A DNA stretch of 64,000 nucleotides from Ga0077555 sp964500805 (GCA_964500805.1 CAZCQH010000019.1:1-64000), one strand, 5' to 3'; positions 34,813-43,520 are shown, counted from the first letter of the stretch. Numbers and translations are program-made. Notes: a model not told the origin generated them from the letters alone.

Positions 34813-36438
34813 ATGGCGGGGCTAGAGCCGCAGACGTACGACTACATCGTGGTGGGCGCCGGATCGGCGGGCGCGGCCGTTGCACACCGGCTCTCCGCAG
34901 ATCCGCGTAATCGTGTTCTGCTGCTCGAAGCCGGCCCCGAGACGCATCGCTGGGCCAATATTCCGATCGGCTATGCCAAACTGCTCACCAATCCTGAAGC
35001 CAACTGGCTGTACAGCTCCGAACCCGAGCCTAACACCAACGGCCGCCGCCTGCCCGTCCCGCGCGGAAAGCTTCTTGGCGGATCGAGCTCCATCAATGGC
35101 CTTGCGTTCGTGCGTGGCCAGGCGCAGGACTTCGATACCTGGGCGCAGCAGGGCCTCAAGGGCTGGGCCCACCGCGACGTGCTCCCCTTTTTCAAGCGCA
35201 TGGAGAGCTACGCCGGTGGCGGCGACGACGAGTTGCGCGGCCGCACAGGGCCGCTGCGCATCACCAATCCCGAGCCTGATGCGCCGCTGTTCCGCGCCCT
35301 GATCGAGGCTGCGGGCCAGGTCGGCATCCGTCACAATCCGGATTACAACGGTGCAAGCCAAGACGGCATCGCCATGAGCCAGGCGTCGATCTCGCGCGGG
35401 CGGCGGATGAGCACCGCAGCCTGCTATCTCGAGCCGATTCGGTTCCGCAAGAACCTCCACATCGAGGCCGACGCATTGACGGAGCGCTTGCTTCTCGACG
35501 GCCCGCGCTGCGTCGGAGTGCGCTACTCTGCCGGCGGTCGCGCCTATGAGGCGAAGTGCGCGCGCGAGGTCGTGATCAGCGCCGGCGCCATCAACTCGCC
35601 GCAGCTTCTGGAGCTCTCCGGCATCGGACAGCCCGGACGGCTGAAGGACCTGGGTATCGAGGTCAAGCTGGCGTTGCCCGGCGTCGGCGAGAACCTGCGT
35701 GATCACTTCGCACCGCGGACACGCTGGGAGATTGGCAAAAAGGGCATCACTTATAACGATCGCGGTCGTGGCCTCGGACTCGTCAATCAGGCGATGCGCT
35801 ACATGCTGGGCCAGAGCAGCATGCTTGCCAGCGTTGCCGCACCCATGCGCGCCTTCGTCTTCTCACGCGAAGGCCTTGAGGCGCCCGACCTGTTGCTCGG
35901 CTGGGTTCCGATGCTGACCGAGCTGACGCCGAAAGGGCCGAAGATCTCGAAGCAGTCGGGCATGACCTGCTATGCGCATCCCATGCGGCCGGAGAGCAAG
36001 GGGACGATTCACATCACATCGGCCGATCCGAAAAAGCCGCCGGCAATCAACTTCAACTTCCTTTCCGCACCTGTCGATGCGGACTTGACGGTGAAAGCGA
36101 TCCGCATCGCGCGATCTATCATGTACGCACCCGCCATGGCGCCGATGCAGCTCACCGAGATTGCGCCGGGAACCGCGCGCCAGACCGACGCCGAGATCAT
36201 CGAGTGGGTAAAGCAGGCGGCAGAGACCACCTATCATCCCGTCGGCACGTGCAAGATGGGCACCGATGCCGATCCCATGGCTGTGCTGGATGAGCGACTG
36301 CGGGTGCGCGGCATCCACGGCCTCCGGGTGGCGGATGCATCGGTGATGCCGACGCTCACGTCCGGCAACACCAATGCGCCGTCGATCATGATCGGTGAGA
36401 AAGCCGCGCAAATGGTGCTCGACGATTGGCGGCGGTGA
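34813..36438 (+). CDS. GMC family oxidoreductase (choline dehydrogenase-like)
   Basis: A 541-residue FAD-dependent glucose-methanol-choline oxidoreductase. The FAD-binding loop is YIVVGAGSAGAAVAHRLS, GMC signature 1 is GKLLGGSSSINGLAFVRG, signature 2 is GAINSPQLLELSGIG, and the catalytic His lies in TTYHPVGTCKMG with the second His position replaced by Asn in SGNTNAPSIMIGEKAA, as is normal in part of the family. It oxidises an alcohol; the substrate is unknown. ATG 34813 follows GGGGA; a GTG at 34708 is possible but would start just outside the insertion sequence. Its promoter region may have been altered by the insertion. Confidence 0.88.
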   Translation: MAGLEPQTYDYIVVGAGSAGAAVAHRLSADPRNRVLLLEAGPETHRWANIPIGYAKLLTNPEANWLYSSEPEPNTNGRRLPVPRGKLLGGSSSINGLAFVRGQAQDFDTWAQQGLKGWAHRDVLPFFKRMESYAGGGDDELRGRTGPLRITNPEPDAPLFRALIEAAGQVGIRHNPDYNGASQDGIAMSQASISRGRRMSTAACYLEPIRFRKNLHIEADALTERLLLDGPRCVGVRYSAGGRAYEAKCAREVVISAGAINSPQLLELSGIGQPGRLKDLGIEVKLALPGVGENLRDHFAPRTRWEIGKKGITYNDRGRGLGLVNQAMRYMLGQSSMLASVAAPMRAFVFSREGLEAPDLLLGWVPMLTELTPKGPKISKQSGMTCYAHPMRPESKGTIHITSADPKKPPAINFNFLSAPVDADLTVKAIRIARSIMYAPAMAPMQLTEIAPGTARQTDAEIIEWVKQAAETTYHPVGTCKMGTDADPMAVLDERLRVRGIHGLRVADASVMPTLTSGNTNAPSIMIGEKAAQMVLDDWRR

Positions 36439-36996
36439 GGTGGTGGGGGAGAACCGCGATTGATCATGGCACGCCCGCTTCCATCGGAGCGGACCATTGC
36501 TCAGAACACAAGCTCCGCCAACGTCCTGCTCCGCTTCGGGTCATGATCTACGATGGCCACCCGATGTTCGGCGCCGGTGGCCGCCCCTCACCTCGTGGTC
36601 CATCTCGACGCTTGCGTGCCGCCGATTAAGGTTGACTTTGGGGAATTGTTCCTGGGGCTTGAGGCTTGTGGCAAAGTGCTCTCGTTCCGGTCCATGGAGG
36701 GGGCGCTTCTAGAGGCGATCCTGAAAGCGGCCGGGATGCAGGTCTGGGAAGCGGTCTCGCACGCCGCGCGCCCGGAGGCTCCGCCCCGTCGCCTGGCCCC
36801 TCGTAGCCAGGTGCCCGCAGTTTAAAGACGGGGACTATGCCCATAATCCTGCGCGGGGCGGCGATCAGCTGCCGCGCCTGATCAGCCGGTGGCATAAGCG
36901 CCCCGCAGCCCCTCCAAAGAGGGGCGATGTGAAATCCAAGGATGAATCCCGGCCAGCGCCGCCACGATTGATGCATGTACACGACATGCCGAACAA
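36439..36996. other. Long noncoding stretch between the GMC gene and the glnB control region
   Basis: More than 550 bases without a recognisable gene. A frame at 36553-36825 can be translated, but it matches nothing I know and has no good ribosome site. A 7-bp hairpin, GCCCCTC-CAAA-GAGGGGC (36908-36925), lacks a T-run. The stretch may be the remnant of DNA disturbed by the nearby insertion sequence. Confidence 0.45.
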
Positions 36997-37013
36997 TGCC
37001 CTATGAATAGGCA
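36997..37013. promoter_or_regulatory. Candidate NtrC enhancer site 1 upstream of glnB
   Basis: TGCCCTATGAATAGGCA is a 17-bp TGC-N11-GCA imperfect palindrome, the spacing of NtrC-binding sites (consensus TGCACC-N5-GGTGCA). Its centre is 20 bases from that of the next site and about 115 bases upstream of the sigma-54 element. Confidence 0.5.
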
Positions 37014-37016
37014 ATC

Positions 37017-37033
37017 TGCCTGTAATACAGGCA
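37017..37033. promoter_or_regulatory. Candidate NtrC enhancer site 2 upstream of glnB
   Basis: TGCCTGTAATACAGGCA is a perfect 17-bp inverted repeat with TGC-N11-GCA ends. Its centre lies about 95 bases upstream of the -24 GG of the sigma-54 promoter, within the usual range for an enhancer that activates by DNA looping. Confidence 0.55.
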
Positions 37034-37118
37034 TTCCGGTCAGGACAGACTGCCGTGAGTTTAGGCGCCGACTTCGGAGGCTGTTGAATTTGCTGGAATT
37101 AAGAGCTGCTTCATGAAC

Positions 37119-37134
37119 TGGCACGCCGCATGCT
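37119..37134 (+). promoter_or_regulatory. Sigma-54 (-24/-12) promoter of glnB-glnA
   Basis: TGGCACGCCGCATGCT has the invariant GG (37120-37121) and GC (37132-37133) separated by exactly ten bases and matches the TGGCAC-N5-TTGC consensus at all but one of the strongly conserved positions. It lies about 60 bases before the glnB ATG. NtrC/sigma-54 control of glnBA is established in several Alphaproteobacteria. Confidence 0.78.
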
Positions 37135-37195
37135 TACCGGTTAACGCGCGCTGGCGAAGGCCATGCGGGTCAAGCGAGCTATTGCCGAGGACCCA

Positions 37196-37534
37196 ATGAA
37201 GAAAATCGAAGCCATCATCAAGCCGTTCAAGCTTGACGAGGTGAAAGAGGCCCTGCAGGAGATCGGCCTGCAAGGCATCACCGTCATCGAGGCAAAGGGA
37301 TTCGGCCGCCAGAAGGGCCACACGGAGCTCTATCGCGGCGCCGAGTACGTCGTCGACTTTCTGCCCAAGGTGAAGATCGAGGTGGTGCTCGGCGACGAGA
37401 TGCTCGACAAGGCCGTCGAGGCGATACAACGGGCGGCCAAGACGGGCCGCATCGGCGACGGCAAGATCTTCATCTCGACGATCGAGGAAGCCATTCGCAT
37501 CAGAACCGGCGAGACCGGCTCGGACGCGATCTGA
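37196..37534 (+). CDS. glnB: Nitrogen regulatory protein P-II
   Basis: A 112-residue PII signal protein, a trimer that senses 2-oxoglutarate, ATP/ADP and (through uridylylation) glutamine. The uridylylation site Tyr51 sits in the T-loop (HTELYRGAEYVVDFLPK) and the nucleotide-binding TGRIGDGKIF segment is intact. It starts at ATG 37196 with GAGGA upstream. Being 47 bases before glnA marks it as GlnB rather than the amtB-linked GlnK. It would control glutamine synthetase adenylylation and NtrB activity. Transcribed from the sigma-54 promoter above. Confidence 0.96.
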   Translation: MKKIEAIIKPFKLDEVKEALQEIGLQGITVIEAKGFGRQKGHTELYRGAEYVVDFLPKVKIEVVLGDEMLDKAVEAIQRAAKTGRIGDGKIFISTIEEAIRIRTGETGSDAI

Positions 37535-37581
37535 GAACACCAATAGCACTCCAAGCAATCCAGGACAGTGAGGGAGCCACG

Positions 37582-38986
37582 ATGGCCGACAAGACTCAGA
37601 CTGCAGCCGACGTCATGAAGCTGATCAAGGACAAGGACGTGAAGTTCTTGGACCTGCGGTTCACCGACACCAAGGGCAAGGTCCAGCACGTGACGGCTGA
37701 CGCATCCTGCGTCGATGAAGCCATGTTCGCGGAAGGCTATGCTTTCGACGGCTCCTCAATCGCCGGCTGGAAAGGCATCGAGGCCTCGGACATGACGCTG
37801 ATGCTCGATCCGACATCGGCCCACATGGACCCGTTTTTCGCGCAGACAACGATGGCCATCTTCTGCGACGTCATCGAGCCGTCGACCGGCGAGCTCTACG
37901 AGCGAGACCCGCGCGGCATCGCCAAGAAGGCCGAGGCCTACATGAAGTCGACCGGCGTCGGCGATGCCGTCTACTTCGGACCCGAGGCGGAGTTCTTCAT
38001 TTTCGACGACGTCAAATTCATGTCGGATCCCTACAACACCGGCTTCAAGCTCGACAGCTCCGAGCTGCCTTCCAACAACGACCGGGACTACGAGATGGGC
38101 AATCTCGGCCACCGTCCGCGCGTCAAAGGCGGCTATTTCCCCGTACCGCCTGTCGACAGCTGCCAGGACATCCGCTCCGAGATGCTCTCGGTGATGGCGG
38201 AGATGGGCGTCGTTGTCGAGAAGCACCACCACGAGGTGGCTGCCGCTCAGCACGAGCTCGGCATCAAGTTCGGCCCCATGGTGCAGATGGCCGACCACAT
38301 GCAGATCTACAAGTACGTGATTCACAACGTCGCCCAGGCCTACGGAAAGTCGGCGTGCTTCATGCCGAAGCCAATCTTCGGCGACAATGGCTCGGGCATG
38401 CACTGCCACCAGTCGATCTGGAAGGGCGGCAAGCCGACGTTCGCCGGCAACAAGTACGCCGATCTGTCGGATACCTGCCTGCATTACATCGGCGGCATCC
38501 TGAAGCACGCGAAGGCGATCAACGCTTTCACCAACCCAACCACCAACTCGNNNNNNNNNNGCGCCGGTGCTGCTCGCCTACTCGGCGCGCAACCGCTCGG
38601 CTTCGTGCCGCATTCCACACGTGACGAGCCCGAAGGCGAAGCGCATCGAGGTCCGCTTCCCGGATCCGGCGGCGAACCCATACCTCGGGTTCTCGGCGAT
38701 GCTGATGGCAGGTCTCGACGGCATCCAGAACAAGATCAATCCCGGCGAGCCGATGGACAAGAATCTCTACGACCTGCCGCCGGCAGAGCTGGCCAAGATC
38801 CCAACCGTCTGCGGGTCCTTGCGCGAGGCGCTCAACACGCTCGACAAGGACCGCGCGTTCCTGAAGATGGGCGGCGTGTTCTCGGATGACATGATCGATG
38901 CCTACATCGAGCTGAAAATGGCGGAGGTCGAGCGCTTCGAGATGACGCCGCACCCGGTCGAGTTCGACATGTACTACTCGGTCTGA
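37582..38986 (+). CDS. glnA: Type I glutamine synthetase (interrupted by an assembly gap)
   Basis: Glutamine synthetase GSI, assimilating ammonium into glutamine. The N-terminal half carries DGSSIAGWKGIEASDM, the metal site GPEAEFF and HHHEVA, and KPIFGDNGSGMHCHQS. After NAFTNPTTNS come ten Ns (38551-38560), then APVLLAYSARNRSASCRIPHV in a different frame. Family members have about nine residues (YKRLVPGYE-like) in the gap, i.e. 27 bases rather than 10, so the frame change is an artefact and the gene is presumably intact. The C-terminus has the adenylylation Tyr in KNLYDLP. ATG 37582 follows GGGAGCC. Confidence 0.93.
38551..38560. other. Assembly gap (10 Ns) inside glnA
   Basis: Ten unresolved bases. 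Comparison with the conserved glutamine synthetase sequence suggests about 27 bases belong here, so the run length is a placeholder and coordinates to the right may be about 17 bases too small. Confidence 0.95.
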
Positions 38987-39148
38987 TCCGAGTTCCATCA
39001 CGGCAAGCAAGTGCGAGGGCGGTCTCATCGGGATCGCCCTTTCATTTGTGCGCAATATCAATATCGGTCGGGAGAGCCTCTACCCGCGATAACCCGTGTG
39101 ATAGTCTTGTTCGAGCGGATGCAGCCGCAGGGCGGGGACTGAGAGCGA

Positions 39149-40030
39149 ATGGAAAAGCGTGCGATCTTCGGAGGGCTTGGCCTGCCGCTGCTGCTGCTGG
39201 GTCCCCAGCTGCTGGTTACGCTGGTGTTCTTCTACTGGCCGGCGAGCCAGGCGGTCTGGCAGTCATTCCTGCTGCAGGATGCATTCGGACTGCGCACCGA
39301 CTTCGTGTGGTTCGAGAACTACAAGGAGCTGTTCAAGAACCCCGATTACTACCGCGCCATGGGGAATACGGTGATTTTCGCCGTCGCGGTGACGACGCTG
39401 TCGCTGTCGATAGCGTTGTTCCTGGCGACCCAGGCGGACAAATCCATCCGCGGGGCACCGATCTACAAGACACTATTGATCTGGCCTTATGCGGTGGCGC
39501 CCGCAGTGGCAGGTGTGCTCTGGCTCTTCATGTTCCAGCCATCACTCGGCGTGCTGGCGCGGGGATTGCGGTCGATGGGCATCGACTGGAATCCGCTGCT
39601 CAACGGCACACACGCGATGATCCTGGTGGTCATGGCATCGGTGTGGAAGCAGATCAGCTACAATTTCCTGTTCTTTCTGGCGGGCCTGCAGTCGATTCCA
39701 AAATCGGTCTACGAAGCTGCCGCGATCGACGGTGCGCGTCCGCTGCGGCGTTTCTGGACGGTTACGTTCCCGCTGCTCTCACCGACGGCGTTCTTTCTGC
39801 TCGTCGTCAATATCGTCTATGTGTTCTTCGATACGTTTGGCATCATCGATGCGGTAACCGGCGGCGGACCGTCCAAAGCGACCGAAACACTGGTCTACAA
39901 GGTCTATCATGATGGCAAGCTCGGTGCCGATCTCGGCGGCTCGGCCGCACAATCGGTGATCCTGATGATCATGGTCGTCGCGCTGACCGCGATCCAGTTC
40001 CGCTACATCGATCGGAAGGTGAATTATTGA
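39149..40030 (+). CDS. ugpA: UgpA-type sugar/glycerol-phosphate ABC transporter permease
   Basis: A 293-residue inner-membrane permease with about six hydrophobic helices and the EAA loop (SVYEAAAIDGARPLRRFWTVTFPLL) that docks the ATPase. It is closest in plan to UgpA, the glycerol-3-phosphate importer permease (FGLRTDFVWFENYKELF, GGPSKATETLVYKVYHDG). It is first in a five-gene plus-strand run; its stop codon overlaps the ATG of a creatininase-family gene by one base. No periplasmic binding protein (ugpB) is nearby, and the embedded hydrolases make the true substrate uncertain. Confidence 0.85.
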   Translation: MEKRAIFGGLGLPLLLLGPQLLVTLVFFYWPASQAVWQSFLLQDAFGLRTDFVWFENYKELFKNPDYYRAMGNTVIFAVAVTTLSLSIALFLATQADKSIRGAPIYKTLLIWPYAVAPAVAGVLWLFMFQPSLGVLARGLRSMGIDWNPLLNGTHAMILVVMASVWKQISYNFLFFLAGLQSIPKSVYEAAAIDGARPLRRFWTVTFPLLSPTAFFLLVVNIVYVFFDTFGIIDAVTGGGPSKATETLVYKVYHDGKLGADLGGSAAQSVILMIMVVALTAIQFRYIDRKVNY

Positions 40031-40791
40031 TGACCGACAAAGCATCTGTGATGTGGAAAGAGCTCACGGCAGGCGAGCTTCGTGAGCTGGCGGCGAACGG
40101 TGCAACGGTAATCCTGCCGGTCGCGTCGATGGAGCAGCACGGTCCACATCTGCCGGTCGGCGTCGATACGATCCTCTGCGAGGGTGTCTGTAAACTTGCG
40201 GCCGAGGCTGTGCGAGCCGAGATGCCAGCGGTCGTTGCCCCGACACTCTGGTGCGGCATGGCCGAACATCACATGGCCTTCGGCGGCACGTTCACGTTCG
40301 ACATCCCAACCTACCGCGCGGTGTTGCTGTCGTTTTTGAACAGCATCGCGCGGCACGGCTTCAAGAAGGTCTTCGTCGTCAACGGGCATGGTGGCAACAT
40401 CGCAGCGCTGTCGGCCTTCCTGCCCGACCTCGCGCTCGCGACCGGTTTGACGCTGCGCGTGACGACCTATTTCGAGCTGGCGCAGCCGGCGATGCCCGCG
40501 ATACTCGAGGATCAGGAGCGCGTGCGTCACGCCTGCGAGGGCGAGACCAGCCTGATGATGGCGATAGCGCCTGATCTGGTGCGCGAGGACAAGCTGCCGC
40601 TGGCGGTCGGCCCGAAGCGATCGACACCACAACCTCTCGGCGTCGAACGGCACCGCTCCTTCAAGGATTTCAGCGATACGGGTGTGGTCGGCGACGCGCG
40701 GCGCTCGAGCAAAGCGAAGGGCGAGAAACTCGCCGCCGCCTGCCGCGACGCCCTCGTGGCTGTACTGCGCGATGAGACGGTGTGGAAGTGA
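40030..40791 (+). CDS. Creatininase family amidohydrolase
   Basis: A 253-residue creatininase-fold metallohydrolase. The binuclear metal site is complete: SMEQHGPHLPVGVDT (E35, H37, D46), VNGHGGN and EGETS. Family members include creatinine amidohydrolase, the formamide hydrolase ArfB and mycofactocin protease MftE. Here the gene is sandwiched between ABC permeases, its ATG sharing a base with the ugpA stop codon, so it very likely acts on whatever the transporter brings in: a cyclic amide, formamide or other C-N bond. Confidence 0.85.
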   Translation: MTDKASVMWKELTAGELRELAANGATVILPVASMEQHGPHLPVGVDTILCEGVCKLAAEAVRAEMPAVVAPTLWCGMAEHHMAFGGTFTFDIPTYRAVLLSFLNSIARHGFKKVFVVNGHGGNIAALSAFLPDLALATGLTLRVTTYFELAQPAMPAILEDQERVRHACEGETSLMMAIAPDLVREDKLPLAVGPKRSTPQPLGVERHRSFKDFSDTGVVGDARRSSKAKGEKLAAACRDALVAVLRDETVWK

Positions 40792-40827
40792 TCATTGATC
40801 GCGACGAGCAGTGAAAGGCGTCGGCAA

Positions 40828-41385
40828 ATGGACGTGATGGTGGTCGTCGACATGCAAGCCGGATTGCTTGACGGCACGCCGAAGCACGACCTCAACGCGG
40901 TTGTCGACAGAATAAACTTCCTGGCGGCTGCTATTCGCAGTCGCGCAGGAAAGGTTGTGTGGATTCGGCACTGCGGAGAAAACGGAGACATCTTCGAGCC
41001 TGGTACATCAGGATGGCAGTTTCTTTCCGAGCTGCAGCGGGATGAACCAGATCACGAGATCGAGAAGACTTTGAACGATCCGTTTGCCGGGACCAACATG
41101 CAGGAGACTCTGGAAAGGCTGACGCCTGATCGTGTACTCGTCTCCGGTTGGGCAACGGACTTCTGCGTCGACGCGACCGTCAGATCCCTGGTATCTCGGA
41201 ACTTCGATGTGGTCATCGCGAGTGACGCTCATACCGTCAGCGACCGGCCTCACCTCTCTGCGCTGAAAGTCATCCAGCATCACAACTGGGTCTGGAGCGG
41301 ACTGCTGACAAATCGGTCGATTCGAGTTGCCGAAACCGCCGAATTGCTGAGCGAACTCCGTTTTGCCAGACAGCAACCACGCTAG
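40828..41385 (+). CDS. Isochorismatase-family cysteine hydrolase
   Basis: A 185-residue isochorismatase-fold hydrolase with the catalytic triad Asp8 (VVVDMQAGLLDG), Lys80 (EIEKTLNDPF) and Cys113 (ATDFCVDATVRS). The family includes nicotinamidase, N-carbamoylsarcosine amidase and ureidoacrylate amidase, all releasing ammonia or a carbamoyl group. ATG 40828 is chosen; an in-frame start at 40795 is weaker. It lies between the creatininase gene and ugpE, which suggests a two-step hydrolysis of an imported nitrogen compound. Confidence 0.85.
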   Translation: MDVMVVVDMQAGLLDGTPKHDLNAVVDRINFLAAAIRSRAGKVVWIRHCGENGDIFEPGTSGWQFLSELQRDEPDHEIEKTLNDPFAGTNMQETLERLTPDRVLVSGWATDFCVDATVRSLVSRNFDVVIASDAHTVSDRPHLSALKVIQHHNWVWSGLLTNRSIRVAETAELLSELRFARQQPR

Positions 41386-41399
41386 GCTCAGGACGCCCA

Positions 41400-42248
41400 A
41401 TGGTCGAGCACCGCCCCTTCCGCAACTTCCTCGCGCATCTGGCGCTGTGTGTTGGCGTGCTGATCGTGGCGTTCCCGGTGTATCTGACCTTCGTCGGCTC
41501 GACGCATCCGCAGGCGGTCATCTCGAACGGCCAGATGCCGCTTACTCCAGGGCCGCTTTTTCTTGAGACCTATTGGAAGACGATCTTTGTCGGCACCAGC
41601 GGCACCACGCGCGAGCCAGTGGGGCGCATGCTGTTCAACTCGTTCGTGATGGCGTCGGTGATTGCGCTTGGCAAGATCGCAATCTCGATCATCTCGGCCT
41701 TCGCGGTCGTCTACTTCAAGTTTCCTTTTCGGATGGCCGCATTCTGGCTGATCTTCATGACGCTGATGCTGCCCGTGGAGGTGCGCATCTACCCGACCTA
41801 CAAGATCGCGGCAGATCTGAACCTCCTCGACAGCTACATGGGCCTCACCGTGCCGCTGATTGCGTCGGCCACCGCGACCCTGTTCTTCCGGCAATTCTTT
41901 CTCACCATCCCTGACGAGCTGGTCGAGGCCTCGAAGCTTGATGGTGCCGGCCCGCTGAAATTCTTCTGGGATACGGTGCTGCCGCTCTCACGCACCAACA
42001 TCGCAGCGCTGTTCGTGATCCTCTTCATCTATGGCTGGAACCAGTATCTTTGGCCGCTGCTGATCACCACGCGCGACGACATGCAGACGATCGTGATCGG
42101 CATCAAGAAGATGATCGTGACCTCCGATGCGCTCACCGAGTGGAACGTGGTCATGGCAACCGCCATGCTCGCCATGCTGCCGCCGGTCCTGGTCGTCATC
42201 CTCATGCAGCGCTGGTTCGTGAAGGGGCTGGTGGAAACGGAGAAGTAA
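41400..42248 (+). CDS. ugpE: UgpE-type ABC transporter permease
   Basis: A 282-residue permease partner of UgpA, with six predicted membrane helices, the EAA motif (ELVEASKLDGAGPLKFFWDTVLPLSRTN) and the UgpE-like MLFNSFVMASVIALGKIAISIISAFAVVYF and SYMGLTVPLIASATATLFFRQFF. It starts 14 bases after the isochorismatase-family gene, so all genes from ugpA on form one operon. Confidence 0.87.
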   Translation: MVEHRPFRNFLAHLALCVGVLIVAFPVYLTFVGSTHPQAVISNGQMPLTPGPLFLETYWKTIFVGTSGTTREPVGRMLFNSFVMASVIALGKIAISIISAFAVVYFKFPFRMAAFWLIFMTLMLPVEVRIYPTYKIAADLNLLDSYMGLTVPLIASATATLFFRQFFLTIPDELVEASKLDGAGPLKFFWDTVLPLSRTNIAALFVILFIYGWNQYLWPLLITTRDDMQTIVIGIKKMIVTSDALTEWNVVMATAMLAMLPPVLVVILMQRWFVKGLVETEK

Positions 42249-42390
42249 TGATGTGCATCGCGCGGGCTAACGCCCGGATCCGTGCAGCCGATCAGCTGGT
42301 AATGTCTTGGTCGTGCTTCATGGTGGGAAGCACTCTGCGGTCGCTGTTGCCCCGAGCGAAATCGCTCGACTGCGTCGTGAATGAACCTGT

Positions 42391-42419
42391 CGTGGGTCCC
42401 GGCCTTCGCCGGGATGACG
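42391..42419. repeat. REP-like dispersed palindrome between ugpE and ugpC
   Basis: TCCCGGC-CTTC-GCCGGGA (42397-42414) within CGTGGGTCCC...GGGATGACG is the widespread proteobacterial intergenic palindrome that, when translated, gives the familiar spurious peptide WVPAFAGMT. It is the only copy I saw in the window. It may act as an mRNA-stabilising or transposase-mobilised element. Confidence 0.68.
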
Positions 42420-42440
42420 GACGGGATAGGTGAAAGTGAT

Positions 42441-43520
42441 ATGGCCTCGGTGACGCTCGACAACGTGCGGAAGGTGTACGCAGGCGGCGTTGAAGCCGTT
42501 AAGGGCGTATCGCTCGCCATTCCGAATGGATCGTTCGCCGTGCTGCTCGGGCCGTCGGGCTGCGGGAAATCGACGCTTCTGCGCATGATCGCGGGGCTCG
42601 AGACGATCTCCGAGGGCGAGATCAAGATCGGCGACAAGCGCGTGAACGAGGTGGAGCCGGCAGACCGCGACATCGCCATGGTGTTCCAGAACTACGCGCT
42701 TTATCCGCACATGTCGGTCTACGACAACATGGCCTACGGGCTGCGCAATCGCGGCACGCCGAAGGACGAGATCGAGCGGCGGGTGAAGGAAGCAGCCAAG
42801 CTGCTTGCCATCGAGGACTTCCTGGCCCGCAAGCCGCGGGCGCTTTCGGGCGGCCAGCGACAGCGTGTCGCCATGGGTCGCGCCATCGTGCGAGAGCCGC
42901 AGGCATTTCTGTTCGATGAGCCGCTATCGAACCTTGATGCCAAGCTGCGGGTGCAGATGCGAATCGAGATCCGCCGCCTGCACAACCGCCTCAAGGCGAC
43001 ATCCATCTTCGTCACCCACGACCAGGTTGAGGCGATGACGCTCGCGGATCAGGTCGTGGTGATGAACAAGGGCACCATCGAGCAGGTCGGCCGACCGATA
43101 GACGTCTATCAGCGACCCGCAACCACGTTCGTTGCGACCTTCATCGGCTCGCCGGCCATGAATCTGATGCGCGGACGCATCGGCAGCTCCGGCGTCGCGG
43201 AGCTGCCGGGCACGGGCGGGTTCGCCTTCGATCCCAGGATGTTCGATGTCGAGGCAGGACGTGAGGTCGAGATCGGCGTTCGCCCGGAAGATCTCGTGGC
43301 CGCGCGCAATGGTGAGGACGGAGTCGCCTTTGTTCCAGAGCTTGTCGAGGAGCTTGGTCCCAACCAGCTCATCCACGGCACTGCCGGCGGCGTCGCGGTG
43401 GTTCAATCCACTGCGGCATCTGACGACAACGTCTCGAGAGCACCGAAGCGGCTGACGGCTGCGCCAAGGCACATCCATCTCTTTGACGTGACCACAGGGC
43501 AAAGCCTCAGACGCACATAG
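42441..43520 (+). CDS. ugpC: UgpC-type ABC transporter ATP-binding protein
   Basis: A 359-residue ATPase of the MalK/UgpC class: Walker A GPSGCGKST at 37-45, Q-loop QNYALYPHMSVYDNM, signature LSGGQRQRVAMGRA, Walker B FLFDEPLSNLDAKLR, H-loop THDQ, then an OB-type regulatory domain. It energises the UgpA/UgpE permease. I start at ATG 42441; in-frame codons upstream of it are the translated REP-like repeat, not protein. About 190 bases separate it from ugpE. Converges with an enoyl-CoA-hydratase-like gene. Confidence 0.9.
   Translation: MASVTLDNVRKVYAGGVEAVKGVSLAIPNGSFAVLLGPSGCGKSTLLRMIAGLETISEGEIKIGDKRVNEVEPADRDIAMVFQNYALYPHMSVYDNMAYGLRNRGTPKDEIERRVKEAAKLLAIEDFLARKPRALSGGQRQRVAMGRAIVREPQAFLFDEPLSNLDAKLRVQMRIEIRRLHNRLKATSIFVTHDQVEAMTLADQVVVMNKGTIEQVGRPIDVYQRPATTFVATFIGSPAMNLMRGRIGSSGVAELPGTGGFAFDPRMFDVEAGREVEIGVRPEDLVAARNGEDGVAFVPELVEELGPNQLIHGTAGGVAVVQSTAASDDNVSRAPKRLTAAPRHIHLFDVTTGQSLRRT

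Noticed and set aside
36553..36825. 90-residue plus-strand frame upstream of the glnB control region
   Set aside because: No recognisable domain, no good ribosome site, and proline/arginine-rich composition; left as noncoding.
37582..38986. glnA as a pseudogene
   Set aside because: The frame change coincides exactly with the run of Ns, and both sides are perfectly conserved glutamine synthetase sequence.
42381..42440. N-terminal extension of UgpC (WVPAFAGMT)
   Set aside because: It is the translated dispersed palindrome; UgpC proteins begin at MASVTLDNV-like sequence.
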